Assembly: GCA_029547705.1 (NCBI GenBank)
Contig: JAKPOU010000065.1
Location: 22,912-86,911, forward strand
DNA: 64,000 nt
Direction: 5' to 3'
From: Bacteroidota bacterium
GTDB lineage: Bacteria; Bacteroidota; Bacteroidia; Bacteroidales; VadinHA17
Shown: positions 16,886 through 30,093 of the stretch, piece by piece
Numbering within the stretch: position 1 is the stretch's first letter
How the letters are laid out: every line of letters begins with the position of its first letter
Position numbers and translations under genes: made by a program
Notes under the pieces: generated by a model
Seen by the model: only the letters and a program-made list of their open reading frames with translations
Told to the model about the DNA's origin: nothing
The model's database searches: none

Positions 16886-17130
16886 CTGTCAGATCACAAA
16901 ATTAATAATATTTTCAATCGGCAGAAATTGTCATTTCTTCAATTATCAACAAATTAACATTTTTTTAAACTTGTCTGTTTCAGAACAATGCTGATTCGTG
17001 CATTTTTTTTAATTTTTTTTCATCAGTCTACGCAACCACGGAAGCTTTTTATTCATCATATATAATAACCAGGAATACTATTACCCTATACCCAATTCTA
17101 CCCTGGAATTAACCTAAAATTCTACCTCAG
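16886..17130. other. Non-coding AT-rich intergenic region, possible small RNA region
   Basis: There is no supported protein gene between the TPR gene start and the hairpin at 17131. It has T-runs at 17004-17020, a TATAAT-like stretch near 17060-17067, and a small stem CCAGG/CCTGG (about 17069-17105). It must hold the TPR operon promoter on the minus strand, which I cannot place with confidence. Confidence 0.35.
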
Positions 17131-17170
17131 AGAGACCGGGTTCAGCCCGGTTTCTCATTTTATTTAATTT
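17131..17170 (+). terminator. Orphan rho-independent terminator
   Basis: GAGAGACCGGG pairs with CCCGGTTTCTC around TTCAG (one G-U pair), followed on the plus strand by ATTTTATTTAATTTTT. No plus-strand protein gene precedes it back to truA; only the minus-strand operon lies between. It either ends an unannotated small RNA or insulates the next promoter at 17174-17181. Confidence 0.6.
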
Positions 17171-17173
17171 TTA

Positions 17174-17181
17174 TATATTTG
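17174..17181 (+). promoter_or_regulatory. -7 promoter element of the PD40 lipoprotein gene
   Basis: TATATTTG matches TAnnTTTG, about 70 bases before the ATG at 17251. Confidence 0.6.
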
Positions 17182-17250
17182 CCTCCGTTTCTCTTAATTC
17201 TGCAATATGATTTCTTCATGTCTGAAAATTGAAAACCAAATTATTTACCG

Positions 17251-18258
17251 ATGAAAAAATTGTGTCAAAAATCTATCGGAATAATGGCATATCTCATGCC
17301 AGTCCTGCTTTTATACGTTTCTTCATGCAAAAAGGTTGATCCCATCAAATTTCCCAGGGGTACTTTTCCTGATACAACCATGGCCCTTACAGGACTGAAT
17401 TCACCCTATGATGATTATAATGTGAATGTTCTCAATCATATGGGGGGGTATAATATTATCCTGTTTTCCAGTAACAGGGAAAGCAAGGGAGGACAGTTCG
17501 ATCTGACCCAGGGAACAATAACATACTCCTTCAACCAGAGGAATGGTATTTTCGAGCTGTGCAGCGAAATAACAAAGAATCCCTTCCTGAATGAACTCCT
17601 GAAAGCTGCCAATACCCAGGGCGATGACCTGGGGCCATATTCGCTCTTCAGCATCTCCGACGGAAATGAATACCTCTTGTTGTCTTCAGCGAATGAGGAA
17701 GGCAACCTTGATTTGTACTATATCTATAATCAGCCAGTTACCGACATTACTCTGCCGCCCGTATACGGTCCGCATCCGGTAACACTCCTCAACACTGACT
17801 CCGATGATGCATATCCCTGCTTTAACACAGCCCAGGATACCATTTACTATACGTCTGACAGGGAAGGAAATTTCAATATATACTATAACAGCAAATCTTC
17901 ATCGAAAGCCCTTTCCGCATGGCTGTCGGAGGGTTTTTCGGAAGGTACTGAAGTTGCGGCCGTCAACAGTTCAGCCGACGATAAATGTCCTTTTATCCTG
18001 AAGAAGATAATGGTCTTTGCCTCCGACCGGGAGGGCGGAATGGGCGGATTCGACCTCTACTATTCTGTTTTCAGGAATGGCGAATGGGGTGAACCGGTGA
18101 ATTTCGGTCCGGAAATAAACACTCCCTACAATGAATACCGTCCCGTGATCGGCTTTCATGAAGGCTTTACCAACAATTATATCATCTTCTCCTCCGACCG
18201 TCCGGGCGGGAAGGGAGGATATGATCTCTACTTCAGCGGGGTGACAATCCCTAAATAA
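17251..18258 (+). CDS. Lipoprotein with WD40-like PD40 (TolB-type) repeats
   Basis: A 335-residue protein with a lipoprotein signal (lipobox VSSC, Cys 26) and then beta-propeller-like repeats of the PD40 type. These are NIILFSSNRESKGGQFDL, DTIYYTSDREGNFNIYY, KIMVFASDREGGMGGFDLYY and YIIFSSDRPGGKGGYDLYF. Such propellers in Bacteroidota are often attached to OmpA-family or type IX secretion-related proteins, but no such domain is present here. It is probably anchored in the periplasm or outer membrane and its ligand is unknown. It has its own promoter and is convergent with folD. Confidence 0.8.
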   Translation: MKKLCQKSIGIMAYLMPVLLLYVSSCKKVDPIKFPRGTFPDTTMALTGLNSPYDDYNVNVLNHMGGYNIILFSSNRESKGGQFDLTQGTITYSFNQRNGIFELCSEITKNPFLNELLKAANTQGDDLGPYSLFSISDGNEYLLLSSANEEGNLDLYYIYNQPVTDITLPPVYGPHPVTLLNTDSDDAYPCFNTAQDTIYYTSDREGNFNIYYNSKSSSKALSAWLSEGFSEGTEVAAVNSSADDKCPFILKKIMVFASDREGGMGGFDLYYSVFRNGEWGEPVNFGPEINTPYNEYRPVIGFHEGFTNNYIIFSSDRPGGKGGYDLYFSGVTIPK

Positions 18259-18355
18259 CAGAAGTCATATTATGATTTTACCGGCTGCGGCACATAGTAA
18301 CAGCGAACGGCTAACTGTTTCCGGCAGCAATCAGGGAAAGGAAGAGCCTGATATC

Positions 18356-19231
18356 TCAGCCCTCCCTTCGTGTTACTGCGAAAAGGGTATTTTTAAGGAG
18401 CGAAACGCGGGTCATTGGCCCTACTCCTCCCGGAACCGGCGTGATATAGGAGCATCTGGGGGCTACATTCCCGAAATCCACATCCCCGGCAAGCCGCCAT
18501 CCTGATTTTGTATCCGGAGCAGCTATCCTCGTGGTTCCCACATCTATAACCACAGCGCCCTCCTTTACCATATCAGCTTTTACAAAATCCGGTGAACCGA
18601 TTGCAGCTATGATGATGTCGGCCGACTTTACTATTTCGCCGATATTACGCGTACGGCTGTGAACAACCGTTACTGTTGCATCCATTCCCTTGCGGGAAAG
18701 CAGTATGCTTACCGGTCTGCCGACAATGTTGCTTCGCCCTATCACAACACAGTTGCTGCCTGATGTAGTGATGTTGTAACGCTTAATAAGCTCAACTATG
18801 CCATAGGGTGTCGCAGGAAGAAACCCGGGAGCCCCTATCACCATCCGTCCTATATTCACCGGATGAAATCCGTCGGCATCCTTTTCCGGATCTATGGCCT
18901 CAATCACCCGTTCTTCGGATATATGTGCCGGAAGAGGAAGCTGGACGATAAATCCGTCCACACTGTCATCTTCGTTGAGCTCCCTGATCTTTTCAATCAG
19001 TGCCTTTTCCCCGGTTTTTTCATCAAAACGGATAAGTGTTGACCCGAATCCCACTTCTTCACAATCTTTTACCTTGTTGGCCACATAGGTTTCACTTGAA
19101 GGATTGTTTCCGACAAGTATGGCTGCCAGGTGCGGAACCCTGCCGCCGCTCTTTCTGATATCCGCAACTTCAGCGGCTATTTCCCGCCTGATATCAGCTG
19201 CTGTCTTTTTACCGTCGATAAGTGTATACAT
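18356..19231 (-). CDS. folD: Bifunctional methylenetetrahydrofolate dehydrogenase/methenyltetrahydrofolate cyclohydrolase
   Basis: A 291-residue cytoplasmic enzyme that interconverts 5,10-methylene- and 10-formyl-tetrahydrofolate. Signatures are [14 protein letters not shown] with the catalytic Lys, [42 protein letters not shown] and the C-terminal [18 protein letters not shown]. The ATG at 19231 matches the usual start [11 protein letters not shown] and lies 14 bases after the ffh stop; an in-frame TTG at 19261 would overlap ffh. It is the last gene of argS-ffh-folD. Confidence 0.95.
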   Translation of the reverse strand: MYTLIDGKKTAADIRREIAAEVADIRKSGGRVPHLAAILVGNNPSSETYVANKVKDCEEVGFGSTLIRFDEKTGEKALIEKIRELNEDDSVDGFIVQLPLPAHISEERVIEAIDPEKDADGFHPVNIGRMVIGAPGFLPATPYGIVELIKRYNITTSGSNCVVIGRSNIVGRPVSILLSRKGMDATVTVVHSRTRNIGEIVKSADIIIAAIGSPDFVKADMVKEGAVVIDVGTTRIAAPDTKSGWRLAGDVDFGNVAPRCSYITPVPGGVGPMTRVSLLKNTLFAVTRREG

Positions 19232-19244
19232 AGTGTTGTCTGTG

Positions 19245-20564
19245 TTATTTCCTTCCTGCAAGACCGGCCGGATTTCCGCCCTTCGACACCATCTTCATCA
19301 TCCTCCGTGTTTCGTCAAATTGTTTCACAAGCCTGTTTACATCCTGAACGGTGGTGCCGCTTCCAAGGGCTATTCTCTTCCTCCTGCTGCCATTGAGAAC
19401 CTGCGGGTTTTGCCGTTCCTCGGGAGTCATGCTCCGTATGATGGCCTCAATACTTCTGAAGGCGTTGTCATCAATATCCAGATCCTTTACCGCCTTCCCG
19501 ACTCCCGGAATCATGGCCATAAGATCCTTTACATTTCCCATTTTCTTGATCTGCTGGATCTGATTTATAAAATCATTGAAATCAAACTGATCCCTTGCAA
19601 TCTTCTTCTGCAGCTTCCTGGCTTCCTCAGCGTCAAACTGTTCCTGGGCCTTTTCAACAAAGGATACAATATCACCCATCCCCAGTATCCTGTCGGCCAT
19701 ACGTTCGGGGTAGAAGATATCGATTGCATCCATTTTTTCACCCGAACTGACAAACTTGACCGGCTTGTTAACCACGGAACGGATTGACAGGGCTGCACCT
19801 CCGCGCGTGTCACCGTCCAGTTTCGTAAGAACAACGCCGTCAAAATCAAGTCTGTCATTGAATTCCCTTGCAGTATTCACCGCATCCTGACCCGTCATTG
19901 CATCAACTACAAAAAGGATCTCATGAGGAGTGACGGCATCCCGTATCGCCGATATCTCATTCATCATTTCCTCATCTATGGCCAGGCGGCCTGCCGTGTC
20001 AATGATCACCACATCATTCCCGTTCCTTTTTGCTTCTTTAATGGCATTCCTTGCTATATTCACGGGATTCATGTTTCCTTCCTCGGAATAAACCGGAACC
20101 TCTGTCTGCGACCCGATAACCTTCAGCTGTTCAATGGCGGCAGGCCTGTAAACGTCACCTGCCACAAGCAAGGGGTTCTTGCTCCGTTTAGTCTTTACCC
20201 ACCTTGCAAGCTTCCCGCTGAAGGTTGTTTTTCCCGATCCCTGCAATCCGGCAATAAGGATGACGGAAGGATTGATCCTGATATTTATGTCCGTCTTCTC
20301 GCCTCCCATCAGGAGCGTCAGTTCATCATGGACAATCTTTACCATCATCTGTGAGGGATTCACTGCCCTCAGAACCTCCTGCCCCAGAGCCTTGGCCTTT
20401 ACGCTATCGGTAAATTGCTTGGCAGTCCTGAAATTGACATCAGCATCGAGAAGTGCCCTGCGAACATCCTTCAGCGTTTCCGCAACATTGATCTCGGAAA
20501 TTCTTCCCTGCCCCTTCAGTATCTTGAAGGACTTGTCAAGCCGTTCACTAAGATTCTCAAACAT
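19245..20564 (-). CDS. ffh: Signal recognition particle GTPase Ffh (SRP54)
   Basis: A 439-residue cytoplasmic GTPase that binds 4.5S RNA and nascent signal sequences and targets ribosomes to FtsY and SecYEG. The order is an N domain (residues 1-90), a G domain with [26 protein letters not shown] and [13 protein letters not shown], then an M domain rich in Met ([15 protein letters not shown]). The ATG at 20564 ([13 protein letters not shown]) is the conserved start; the frame is open 17 codons further but without similarity. It starts 28 bases after argS stops. The 4.5S RNA gene is not in the window. Confidence 0.96.
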   Translation of the reverse strand: MFENLSERLDKSFKILKGQGRISEINVAETLKDVRRALLDADVNFRTAKQFTDSVKAKALGQEVLRAVNPSQMMVKIVHDELTLLMGGEKTDINIRINPSVILIAGLQGSGKTTFSGKLARWVKTKRSKNPLLVAGDVYRPAAIEQLKVIGSQTEVPVYSEEGNMNPVNIARNAIKEAKRNGNDVVIIDTAGRLAIDEEMMNEISAIRDAVTPHEILFVVDAMTGQDAVNTAREFNDRLDFDGVVLTKLDGDTRGGAALSIRSVVNKPVKFVSSGEKMDAIDIFYPERMADRILGMGDIVSFVEKAQEQFDAEEARKLQKKIARDQFDFNDFINQIQQIKKMGNVKDLMAMIPGVGKAVKDLDIDDNAFRSIEAIIRSMTPEERQNPQVLNGSRRKRIALGSGTTVQDVNRLVKQFDETRRMMKMVSKGGNPAGLAGRK

Positions 20565-20592
20565 ATTAAATAAGCATTCTGTTTTTTCTTTT

Positions 20593-22380
20593 TCACATCC
20601 TCTCAGGCATTTCAATTCCCAGGAGCAGCATGCCTGTGCTCAACACCTTCCCGGTTATTTCCGACAGACCCATCCGGAGATCACGTACCGTCTGGTCGGT
20701 CTCCCCAAGTATAGTAAAATCATGATAGAACTGATTGTATTCCCTGGCCAGGTCATAGCAATAGTTGGCAATAAGGGCAGGGCTGTAGGTTTTTGCTGCT
20801 TCGGTAACGGTGAAGGCAAACCTTCTGAGCAGCTTAATAAGCTGTATCTCCTTTGCTCCTGCACCGACCGTCAGGCTGATATTCCTGCTGAAGGTGATTC
20901 CGGCCTCTTCCGCCTTTCTGAAAACCGATCTGATCCTTGCGTATGTGTATTGTATAAAAGGTCCTGTATTGCCGTTGAAATCGATAGATTCAGCCGGATT
21001 GAATGTCATGTTCTTTTTCGGATCAACTTTCAGGATAAAATATTTCAGGGCAGCAAGACCGATTTTCCTGTAAATTTCCCCCTTTTCATTCCCGGGAAAA
21101 TCAGACAATTTGCCAAGTTCGAGGGATACTTCCCGTGCAGTCTCAATCATTTCAGCAATAAGATCATCCGCATCAACAATCACCCCCTCCCTTGACTTCA
21201 TTCTGCCCTCGGGCAGTTCAACCATTCCGTATGAAAAATGGTACAGGCCTTCGGACCAGGTATAGTTCATCTTTTTCAAAATGGCCTTAAGAACCTGAAA
21301 ATGATAATTCTGTTCATTTCCAACCACATAAATGCATCTGTCGAAGCCGAATTCTTCATGCCTCAGCACAGCAGTCCCTATGTCCTGTGTCATGTAAACA
21401 GCGGTGCCGTCGGATCTCAGAAGCAGTTTCTGATCAAGGCCCTCGTCAGTCAGGTCGGCCCAGATTGAACTATCGCCATTTTCATGCAGAAGTCCTTCCT
21501 GCAGTGCATTATAGATTATATCCCGACCGGTCTTGTAGGTATCGGATTCATAATAAATCTTATCAAAATCCACACCCAGCTTCCTGTAGGTTTCGTTGAA
21601 TCCTTCGTATACCCATGAATTCATCATGTTCCACAACTCCATCGTTTCCGGATCTCCGGCCTCCCATTTCACAAGCATCTCCCTTGCTTCCTTCAGAAGC
21701 GGTGCATTGTTCTTGGCTTCCACAGGATCCATGCCGTCAGCAATGAGAACATCTGCCTGTTTCCTGTACTCCCTCTCGAAAAGAACATAATATTTACCTA
21801 CCAGGTGATCACCTTTTATGCCTGATTTGGCGGGGGTCTCCCCTTTTCCGTATTTCTGCCAGGCCAGCATCGATTTACAGATATGTATGCCGCGGTCATT
21901 GACGATATTTGTCTTTATCACCCTGTGTCCGCAGGCACTGAGAATCCTGTAAAGTGAAAACCCGAGAAGATTATTCCGTATATGTCCCAGATGCAGTGGT
22001 TTGTTTGTATTGGGCGATGAATACTCGATCAGGATGGTTTCCGGATCATCTGACCTGCATTTTCCCAGAAGATCATCCCCGGCGAGCATGCCGCCGAAAC
22101 AGCTGATCCACCATGACGGGGATATTTCAAGATTCAGGAAGCCCTTTATCACATTGAAACCCGTGACGGAAGGAAAAGTATCCATCAGGTATCTGCCGAT
22201 AGTCTCACCTGTTTTTTCCGGAGTATTCTTGGAAAAGCGCAAAAGAGGAAATACAACCAGCGTGAAGTCACCAATGAATTCCTTTCTTGTTTCATGAATC
22301 TGTACAAGATCATCGCTCACCTCACTGTTGTAGAGAATTCTTAAGCCCTCTGTTATTCTTGACTTTAATATGATCTCCAT
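20593..22380 (-). CDS. argS: Arginyl-tRNA synthetase
   Basis: A 595-residue class I aminoacyl-tRNA synthetase. The HIGH motif is HLGH in YSSPNTNKPLHLGHIRNN. The KMSKS region is MKSREG, the degenerate form known for many ArgRS. The C-terminal helical anticodon-binding domain (IQYTYARIRSVFRKA onward) ends in the canonical LGIEMPERM. A promoter element lies at 22410-22417. It is the first gene of argS-ffh-folD. Confidence 0.96.
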   Translation of the reverse strand: MEIILKSRITEGLRILYNSEVSDDLVQIHETRKEFIGDFTLVVFPLLRFSKNTPEKTGETIGRYLMDTFPSVTGFNVIKGFLNLEISPSWWISCFGGMLAGDDLLGKCRSDDPETILIEYSSPNTNKPLHLGHIRNNLLGFSLYRILSACGHRVIKTNIVNDRGIHICKSMLAWQKYGKGETPAKSGIKGDHLVGKYYVLFEREYRKQADVLIADGMDPVEAKNNAPLLKEAREMLVKWEAGDPETMELWNMMNSWVYEGFNETYRKLGVDFDKIYYESDTYKTGRDIIYNALQEGLLHENGDSSIWADLTDEGLDQKLLLRSDGTAVYMTQDIGTAVLRHEEFGFDRCIYVVGNEQNYHFQVLKAILKKMNYTWSEGLYHFSYGMVELPEGRMKSREGVIVDADDLIAEMIETAREVSLELGKLSDFPGNEKGEIYRKIGLAALKYFILKVDPKKNMTFNPAESIDFNGNTGPFIQYTYARIRSVFRKAEEAGITFSRNISLTVGAGAKEIQLIKLLRRFAFTVTEAAKTYSPALIANYCYDLAREYNQFYHDFTILGETDQTVRDLRMGLSEITGKVLSTGMLLLGIEMPERM

Positions 22381-22409
22381 CTGAATTTCCCCGTTTCATT
22401 TTCAGCTGA

Positions 22410-22417
22410 CAAAGATA
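22410..22417 (-). promoter_or_regulatory. -7 promoter element of argS
   Basis: Minus-strand TATCTTTG matches TAnnTTTG, 29 bases before the argS ATG. Confidence 0.65.
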
Positions 22418-22569
22418 GTATTAAAAAAGAATGAGAATATACAAATACGGACCAATTTCAGGCAACACTTCTGTCCGGCTTACATCAAAAGTTGATAATA
22501 TTTGATAACTCCTGCCATTTTTTTGATAAAGTTTAAGCGCTTCCTATGGAAATAATATAAAAGATATAC

Positions 22570-22577
22570 TATTTTTG
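22570..22577 (+). promoter_or_regulatory. -7 promoter element of the SiaC-like gene
   Basis: TATTTTTG matches TAnnTTTG, about 42 bases before the GTG at 22620. Confidence 0.55.
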
Positions 22578-22619
22578 GTAAGGTTTAAATCACAATAATA
22601 TTTATATCAGCATTGTCAG

Positions 22620-23075
22620 GTGGAATTGAAGAATGTTTACATAGAATCAACTGCCAAGACACCACATGTTGACTTTAACCCTCTGACCGGAGAACTGATT
22701 TTTTCAGGGAGATCCATACCGGAAAATCCTGCAAAGATTTATGAAAGTCTTCTCAACTGGGTTCAGCAATATGCCAAGACTCCCAGAAAAACAACCAACC
22801 TGCGGCTGAATATCGAGTATTTCAATACCGCATCAGTTATCTGGATTGCCAAGATAGTCAAGGTCCTCTGCGGAATGAATGAATCGGAAAATACCCTGCT
22901 GATACATCTCTATTTTGACATTGAGGAATTTGACACCATGGAGGCAGACGACATCAGGGATGCCCTGAGTCCCGTCCTTGATATGATAGGCACTCCCTCA
23001 ATCAGCCTGGGCATAAAAATTTACGGCACAGACGAAAAGGGGGAAATCATCAAGGAATCAATGGTCCTCGTATAG
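22620..23075 (+). CDS. SiaC-like regulatory phosphoprotein (DUF1987 family)
   Basis: A 151-residue cytoplasmic protein. The pattern TPHVDFNPLTGELIFSGRSIPENPAKIYESLLNWV followed by NIEYFNTASVIWIAKIVKVL is typical of the DUF1987/SiaC family. In Pseudomonas, SiaC is phosphorylated in the equivalent of the YFNT segment by a kinase and dephosphorylated by a PP2C phosphatase, and it controls a diguanylate cyclase. No such kinase, phosphatase or cyclase gene is beside it here. The start is GTG at 22620; a TTG at 22626 is also possible. Confidence 0.75.
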   Translation: MELKNVYIESTAKTPHVDFNPLTGELIFSGRSIPENPAKIYESLLNWVQQYAKTPRKTTNLRLNIEYFNTASVIWIAKIVKVLCGMNESENTLLIHLYFDIEEFDTMEADDIRDALSPVLDMIGTPSISLGIKIYGTDEKGEIIKESMVLV

Positions 23076-23153
23076 GACCCGGCAACAAACCTGTTCAGAT
23101 ATCTTTTTTTCAATTATTTGGCCTAACTTTATTACGCCAAATTAATTACAGCT

Positions 23154-24665
23154 ATGCGTAACACATTAGCACTCCTCATCATTATGATATTTGCCATGGA
23201 TCTCAATTCTCAAAGTAAACTTATTGACCGACAACCTGTTGCTGCAGGAAGATTCTATCCCGCCGGAAAAGAATCACTCAACAGGGATGTTTCCGATCTT
23301 TTTGCCAAATGCAAAAAGACGCCCGGAAACCAGAAGGTCAGGGCATTGATCACCCCCCATGCCGGTTATGTTTTTTCCGGCAGGATTGCCGCATCGGCTC
23401 TTTCCACCATTCCGGAAGATCACAGCTATGACAATATATTTATCATCGGAACCAGTCATGTAATGGCATTTGACGGCGCTTCAGCATATTATGCGGGCGA
23501 TTATGTCACGCCGTTCGGTAAAGCCATAGTGAACAGGGATATTGCAAACAGGCTGAGAAAAGAACACAGGGTTTTCAATTTCCCTCTTACCGCACATGAT
23601 CAGGAACACAGTATTGAGGTGCAGATACCCCTGATACAGTATTACTTCAGCACTCAGCCCAAAATTGTGCCGATAATAATCGGAAGCAGGAACAACAATA
23701 CGCTAAGGCAGATTGCCAATGCCCTGAGACCCTGGTTTACACCGGATAACCTGTTTATAATCAGCAGCGATTTTTCACATTACCCTTCCTACAGGGATGC
23801 CAATATCATCGATGATCTCACGGCTGAAGGACTGATATCGGGCGATCCCGGGATTTTTCTTGAAACACTGAGGAAGAATTCTGCAAAAAACATAAGGGGA
23901 TTATCCACAAGTATGTGCGGCCATACATCAGGACTTGTACTTCTGTATCTTGCAGAGGCGGATAAGAATCTTGAGTTCAGAAGAATTGATTACTGCAATT
24001 CGGGTGATTCACCATATGGCGACAAGGACGGGGTTGTGGGCTATCATGCAATAGCACTTGTTGAAAAAGGCAATAACCCCGGAACTTCGGCAAGAACGGA
24101 AAGTGATTTCTCTTTTACCGAAGGTGAAATCCGTGAGCTTTTCAGTATTGCCAGAAACAATATTAAAAGTGTACTGGCAGAAGGGAAAAAGGCCTCACTG
24201 CCGAATCCGTCCGGAGCTACCGCCGCCCTGAAGCAGCCACTGGGTGCTTTCGTAACCATCAGGATCGACGGAAAGCTAAGAGGCTGCATAGGACGTTTCA
24301 CCTCATCGGATCCTCTTTATGAAGTGGTCAGGTCCTCTGCCGTTTCCTCGGCATTTGAAGATCCGAGGTTCAGCCCCCTCACATCCGAGGAATTTGAAAA
24401 ATGCGACCTGGAAATCACTGTTCTTGGTCCCCTGAAAAAAATAAAAAACATTGATGAGATAATTCTCGGAAAACACGGTATCTATATCAGGAAAGATATG
24501 CATTCCGGCACAATGCTTCCCCAGGTGGCAACGGAACAGGGATGGAACGTGGAAGAATTCCTTGGATACACCTCAAGGGAAAAGGCCGGACTGGGCTGGG
24601 ACGGCTGGAAGGATGCGGAAATATTTATTTATGAAGGCCTGGTCCTCGAAGAAAAGAGCAACTGA
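23154..24665 (+). CDS. AmmeMemoRadiSam system fusion: MEMO1-like (B) plus AMMECR1-like (A) domains
   Basis: A 503-residue fusion. Residues 1-20 look like a Sec signal peptide (MRNTLALLIIMIFAMDLNSQ). Residues 25-305 are a MEMO1-like domain with TPHAGYVFSG (His 69), GTSHVM (His 102), EHSIEVQIP (His 152), SSDFSHY and MCGH (Cys 255), the likely metal site. Residues 320-500 are an AMMECR1 domain with the hallmark LRGCIG at 375-380. Together with the radical SAM gene downstream this is the AmmeMemoRadiSam trio, whose reaction is unknown to me. A signal peptide on these domains is unusual. The next gene starts 4 bases after the stop. Confidence 0.9.
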   Translation: MRNTLALLIIMIFAMDLNSQSKLIDRQPVAAGRFYPAGKESLNRDVSDLFAKCKKTPGNQKVRALITPHAGYVFSGRIAASALSTIPEDHSYDNIFIIGTSHVMAFDGASAYYAGDYVTPFGKAIVNRDIANRLRKEHRVFNFPLTAHDQEHSIEVQIPLIQYYFSTQPKIVPIIIGSRNNNTLRQIANALRPWFTPDNLFIISSDFSHYPSYRDANIIDDLTAEGLISGDPGIFLETLRKNSAKNIRGLSTSMCGHTSGLVLLYLAEADKNLEFRRIDYCNSGDSPYGDKDGVVGYHAIALVEKGNNPGTSARTESDFSFTEGEIRELFSIARNNIKSVLAEGKKASLPNPSGATAALKQPLGAFVTIRIDGKLRGCIGRFTSSDPLYEVVRSSAVSSAFEDPRFSPLTSEEFEKCDLEITVLGPLKKIKNIDEIILGKHGIYIRKDMHSGTMLPQVATEQGWNVEEFLGYTSREKAGLGWDGWKDAEIFIYEGLVLEEKSN

Positions 24666-24669
24666 ATCA

Positions 24670-26769
24670 ATGCATTTCCGCAAACACAGTGAGAACCACC
24701 GGAATATCAGCGTAAATCTGTTCATTGTAGGCTTTGTAAGCACCTCCGTTCAGCTCCTGCTGATGCGGGAGATAATGAACCTTACCGGCGGATATGAACT
24801 TATCACAGGTGTCTTTCTCGGATCATGGCTTACAGCTTCTGCAGCCGGTTCCGTGCTGGCCGGCAGATCCCGCTTCAGCAACCTCCGCACGATCAGCCTT
24901 CTCTTTTCCCTGAGCCCCCTCCTGTCGCTGCTGCTCCTTGTGACACTGACAAGGATAATGACCGGACCCGGGGAAACACCGGACTTTCTGAAAAGCCTTG
25001 TCATTACTTTCATTATGCTGATGCCCTTCTGCCTGGCATCAGGATACATATTCATAAAACTGTTATCGGCTGCCAGGACAAGGGATGATTTTGTACCCGG
25101 AAAATCTTTTTCAATAGAGACAACCGGAGGCATTCTCGCAGGAATCATTCTTTCCGTCCTGACATCCGGTCTGCTGAATACCGGACAGATACTGGTTGTT
25201 ATTCTCGTTTCCGCAGCAGCCTGGGCTGTTCTTTCATATTTTCCCGCCGGAAGCCTCTCAGACTATCTGATCAAATCCCTTTTTGCAGTAATTGCGGCGG
25301 CAGCACTGATGGCCGGACCCGGTACCGTGCTGAGGCAGCTGATGATGCCCGGGATCAGGGTTTCAGTAACAAAGGACACGCCTTACGGGAATATTACCAA
25401 AGGGCTATATGGCGGAGAGGTAAGCATGTATTACAACCAGAGGCTTCTTTCATATTCTGAAGATGCCGTGGAAAGGGAGGAAAATATTCACTATGCCCTT
25501 CTTCCGGCAAAGAATCCGCAAAAGATACTGCTGGTTTCAGGCAATCTTGCTTCATCTTTGGAAGAGCTTGCAAAATACAGCCCTGAAAAAGTAATTTATG
25601 TCGAAAATGATCCCGGTCTTATTGAAATGACACAGGTCAATACAGATGCATACAGTTTCAGCATCGGTATTGAAATGAGGGATGCCTTCAGATATATCAG
25701 GGAAACAGGAGAAAAGTTTGATGTGGCCATTGTCCTGCTGCCCCCTCCATCAACACTGGCTCTGAACAGATATTACACAAGTGAGTTCTTCGCACAGATC
25801 AGGGACAGACTAAACCCTGGCGGCATTTTCATGTGTTCCCCGGGCAGTTATGACTTTTACCTGAACAGGGAATCTGTCCTGCTTTACTCATCGGTATTCA
25901 ACAGCATGAGGGAAATTTTCAGATACGTCCGACCCGTTGCAGGACACAAGCTTCATTTTATTTCTTCCGACTCGGCGTTCCCTGTATCGTTTTCCCGGAT
26001 GACGGAAGAAAAACAAATCTCCAATATCTATGTGGGACCTGATTTCCTGTACGACGATCTTATTGAGCTAAAATCGGACGAACTGCTGTCGGTGCTGGAT
26101 GCAAATGTCAGGCAGAACCGGTCAGCCTCACCGATAGCATGTTTTTATTACCAGTCATACAATCTTTCACGCTATCCTCATGCGAAGGCCCTGGCCATCG
26201 CGGTTTCAGCCGCCATATTCGCACTGTCGCTTCTGACCATACGCAGGAAAAATATCCTGATGTACTTCACGGCATCCTCACTTGCAGGTTTTGAGATTAT
26301 TATACTGCTGATTCTGCAAATTACCATAGGCAATATGTATCAGTTTACGGGCACAGTAATTGCCTCCCTGATGACGGGACTTGCCGCGGGTTCGGGAATA
26401 CGGCGAATAGCGGCCGGTCCTTTTCCGGCCAGGACACTGTCAATGGTGCTGATAATCTATTACATCCTCTTTGCACTATGCGTCAGGCCCCTGCTGACAG
26501 TAACAGGCACGGCAGGAATCATTCTCATCATGGCAGCTGTTTTTCCCCCGTCTTTCATAACAGGTCATCTGTTCAGGATTCTTACAATACATGACAGTGA
26601 AGGATCGTTATCATCATCGGTATACAGCGCCGACCTGGCCGGTTCGGCTGTAGGATTCATCCTTGTCTCGGCCATAATGGTTCCGGTTTTTGGAATAGTG
26701 ACGACAATAATTTTTCTTTCGGGACTTATACTAACAGGAATCATTTTTGGAGGTAACAAGATCAAATAA
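24670..26769 (+). CDS. Membrane protein with degenerate spermidine-synthase-like domain
   Basis: A 699-residue protein with about six N-terminal membrane helices (residues 13-220), a soluble middle domain (about 235-440) and about five C-terminal helices (505-695). The middle resembles spermidine synthase: a YGGEVSMYYNQRLL entry strand, VEREENIHYALLP, a VEND acidic strand end and LNPGGIFMC. The glycine-rich cofactor loop of the family is replaced by LLVSGNLASS, so classical binding may be lost. It starts 4 bases after the MEMO-AMMECR1 gene and is followed by the radical SAM gene, so it probably belongs to the same system. The ATG at 24670 was chosen over upstream in-frame Mets that lie inside the previous gene. 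Confidence 0.75.
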   Translation: MHFRKHSENHRNISVNLFIVGFVSTSVQLLLMREIMNLTGGYELITGVFLGSWLTASAAGSVLAGRSRFSNLRTISLLFSLSPLLSLLLLVTLTRIMTGPGETPDFLKSLVITFIMLMPFCLASGYIFIKLLSAARTRDDFVPGKSFSIETTGGILAGIILSVLTSGLLNTGQILVVILVSAAAWAVLSYFPAGSLSDYLIKSLFAVIAAAALMAGPGTVLRQLMMPGIRVSVTKDTPYGNITKGLYGGEVSMYYNQRLLSYSEDAVEREENIHYALLPAKNPQKILLVSGNLASSLEELAKYSPEKVIYVENDPGLIEMTQVNTDAYSFSIGIEMRDAFRYIRETGEKFDVAIVLLPPPSTLALNRYYTSEFFAQIRDRLNPGGIFMCSPGSYDFYLNRESVLLYSSVFNSMREIFRYVRPVAGHKLHFISSDSAFPVSFSRMTEEKQISNIYVGPDFLYDDLIELKSDELLSVLDANVRQNRSASPIACFYYQSYNLSRYPHAKALAIAVSAAIFALSLLTIRRKNILMYFTASSLAGFEIIILLILQITIGNMYQFTGTVIASLMTGLAAGSGIRRIAAGPFPARTLSMVLIIYYILFALCVRPLLTVTGTAGIILIMAAVFPPSFITGHLFRILTIHDSEGSLSSSVYSADLAGSAVGFILVSAIMVPVFGIVTTIIFLSGLILTGIIFGGNKIK

Positions 26770-26803
26770 TTGTTATATTACAGCATTACACAAAGGAGGC
26801 GAT

Positions 26804-30050
<3,247 letters not shown>

Positions 30051-30093
30051 AAAAATCTCCTGCAGGATAAAAAAAAACACTTAGGTTTGCAAT

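Noticed and set aside
20179..21195. A 338-codon open frame on the plus strand
   Set aside because: It is antisense to ffh and argS and has no recognisable protein features.
23901..23909. Perfect DnaA box TTATCCACA
   Set aside because: It is a single copy inside the MEMO-AMMECR1 coding region, with no cluster of boxes nearby; one such match is expected by chance at this scale.
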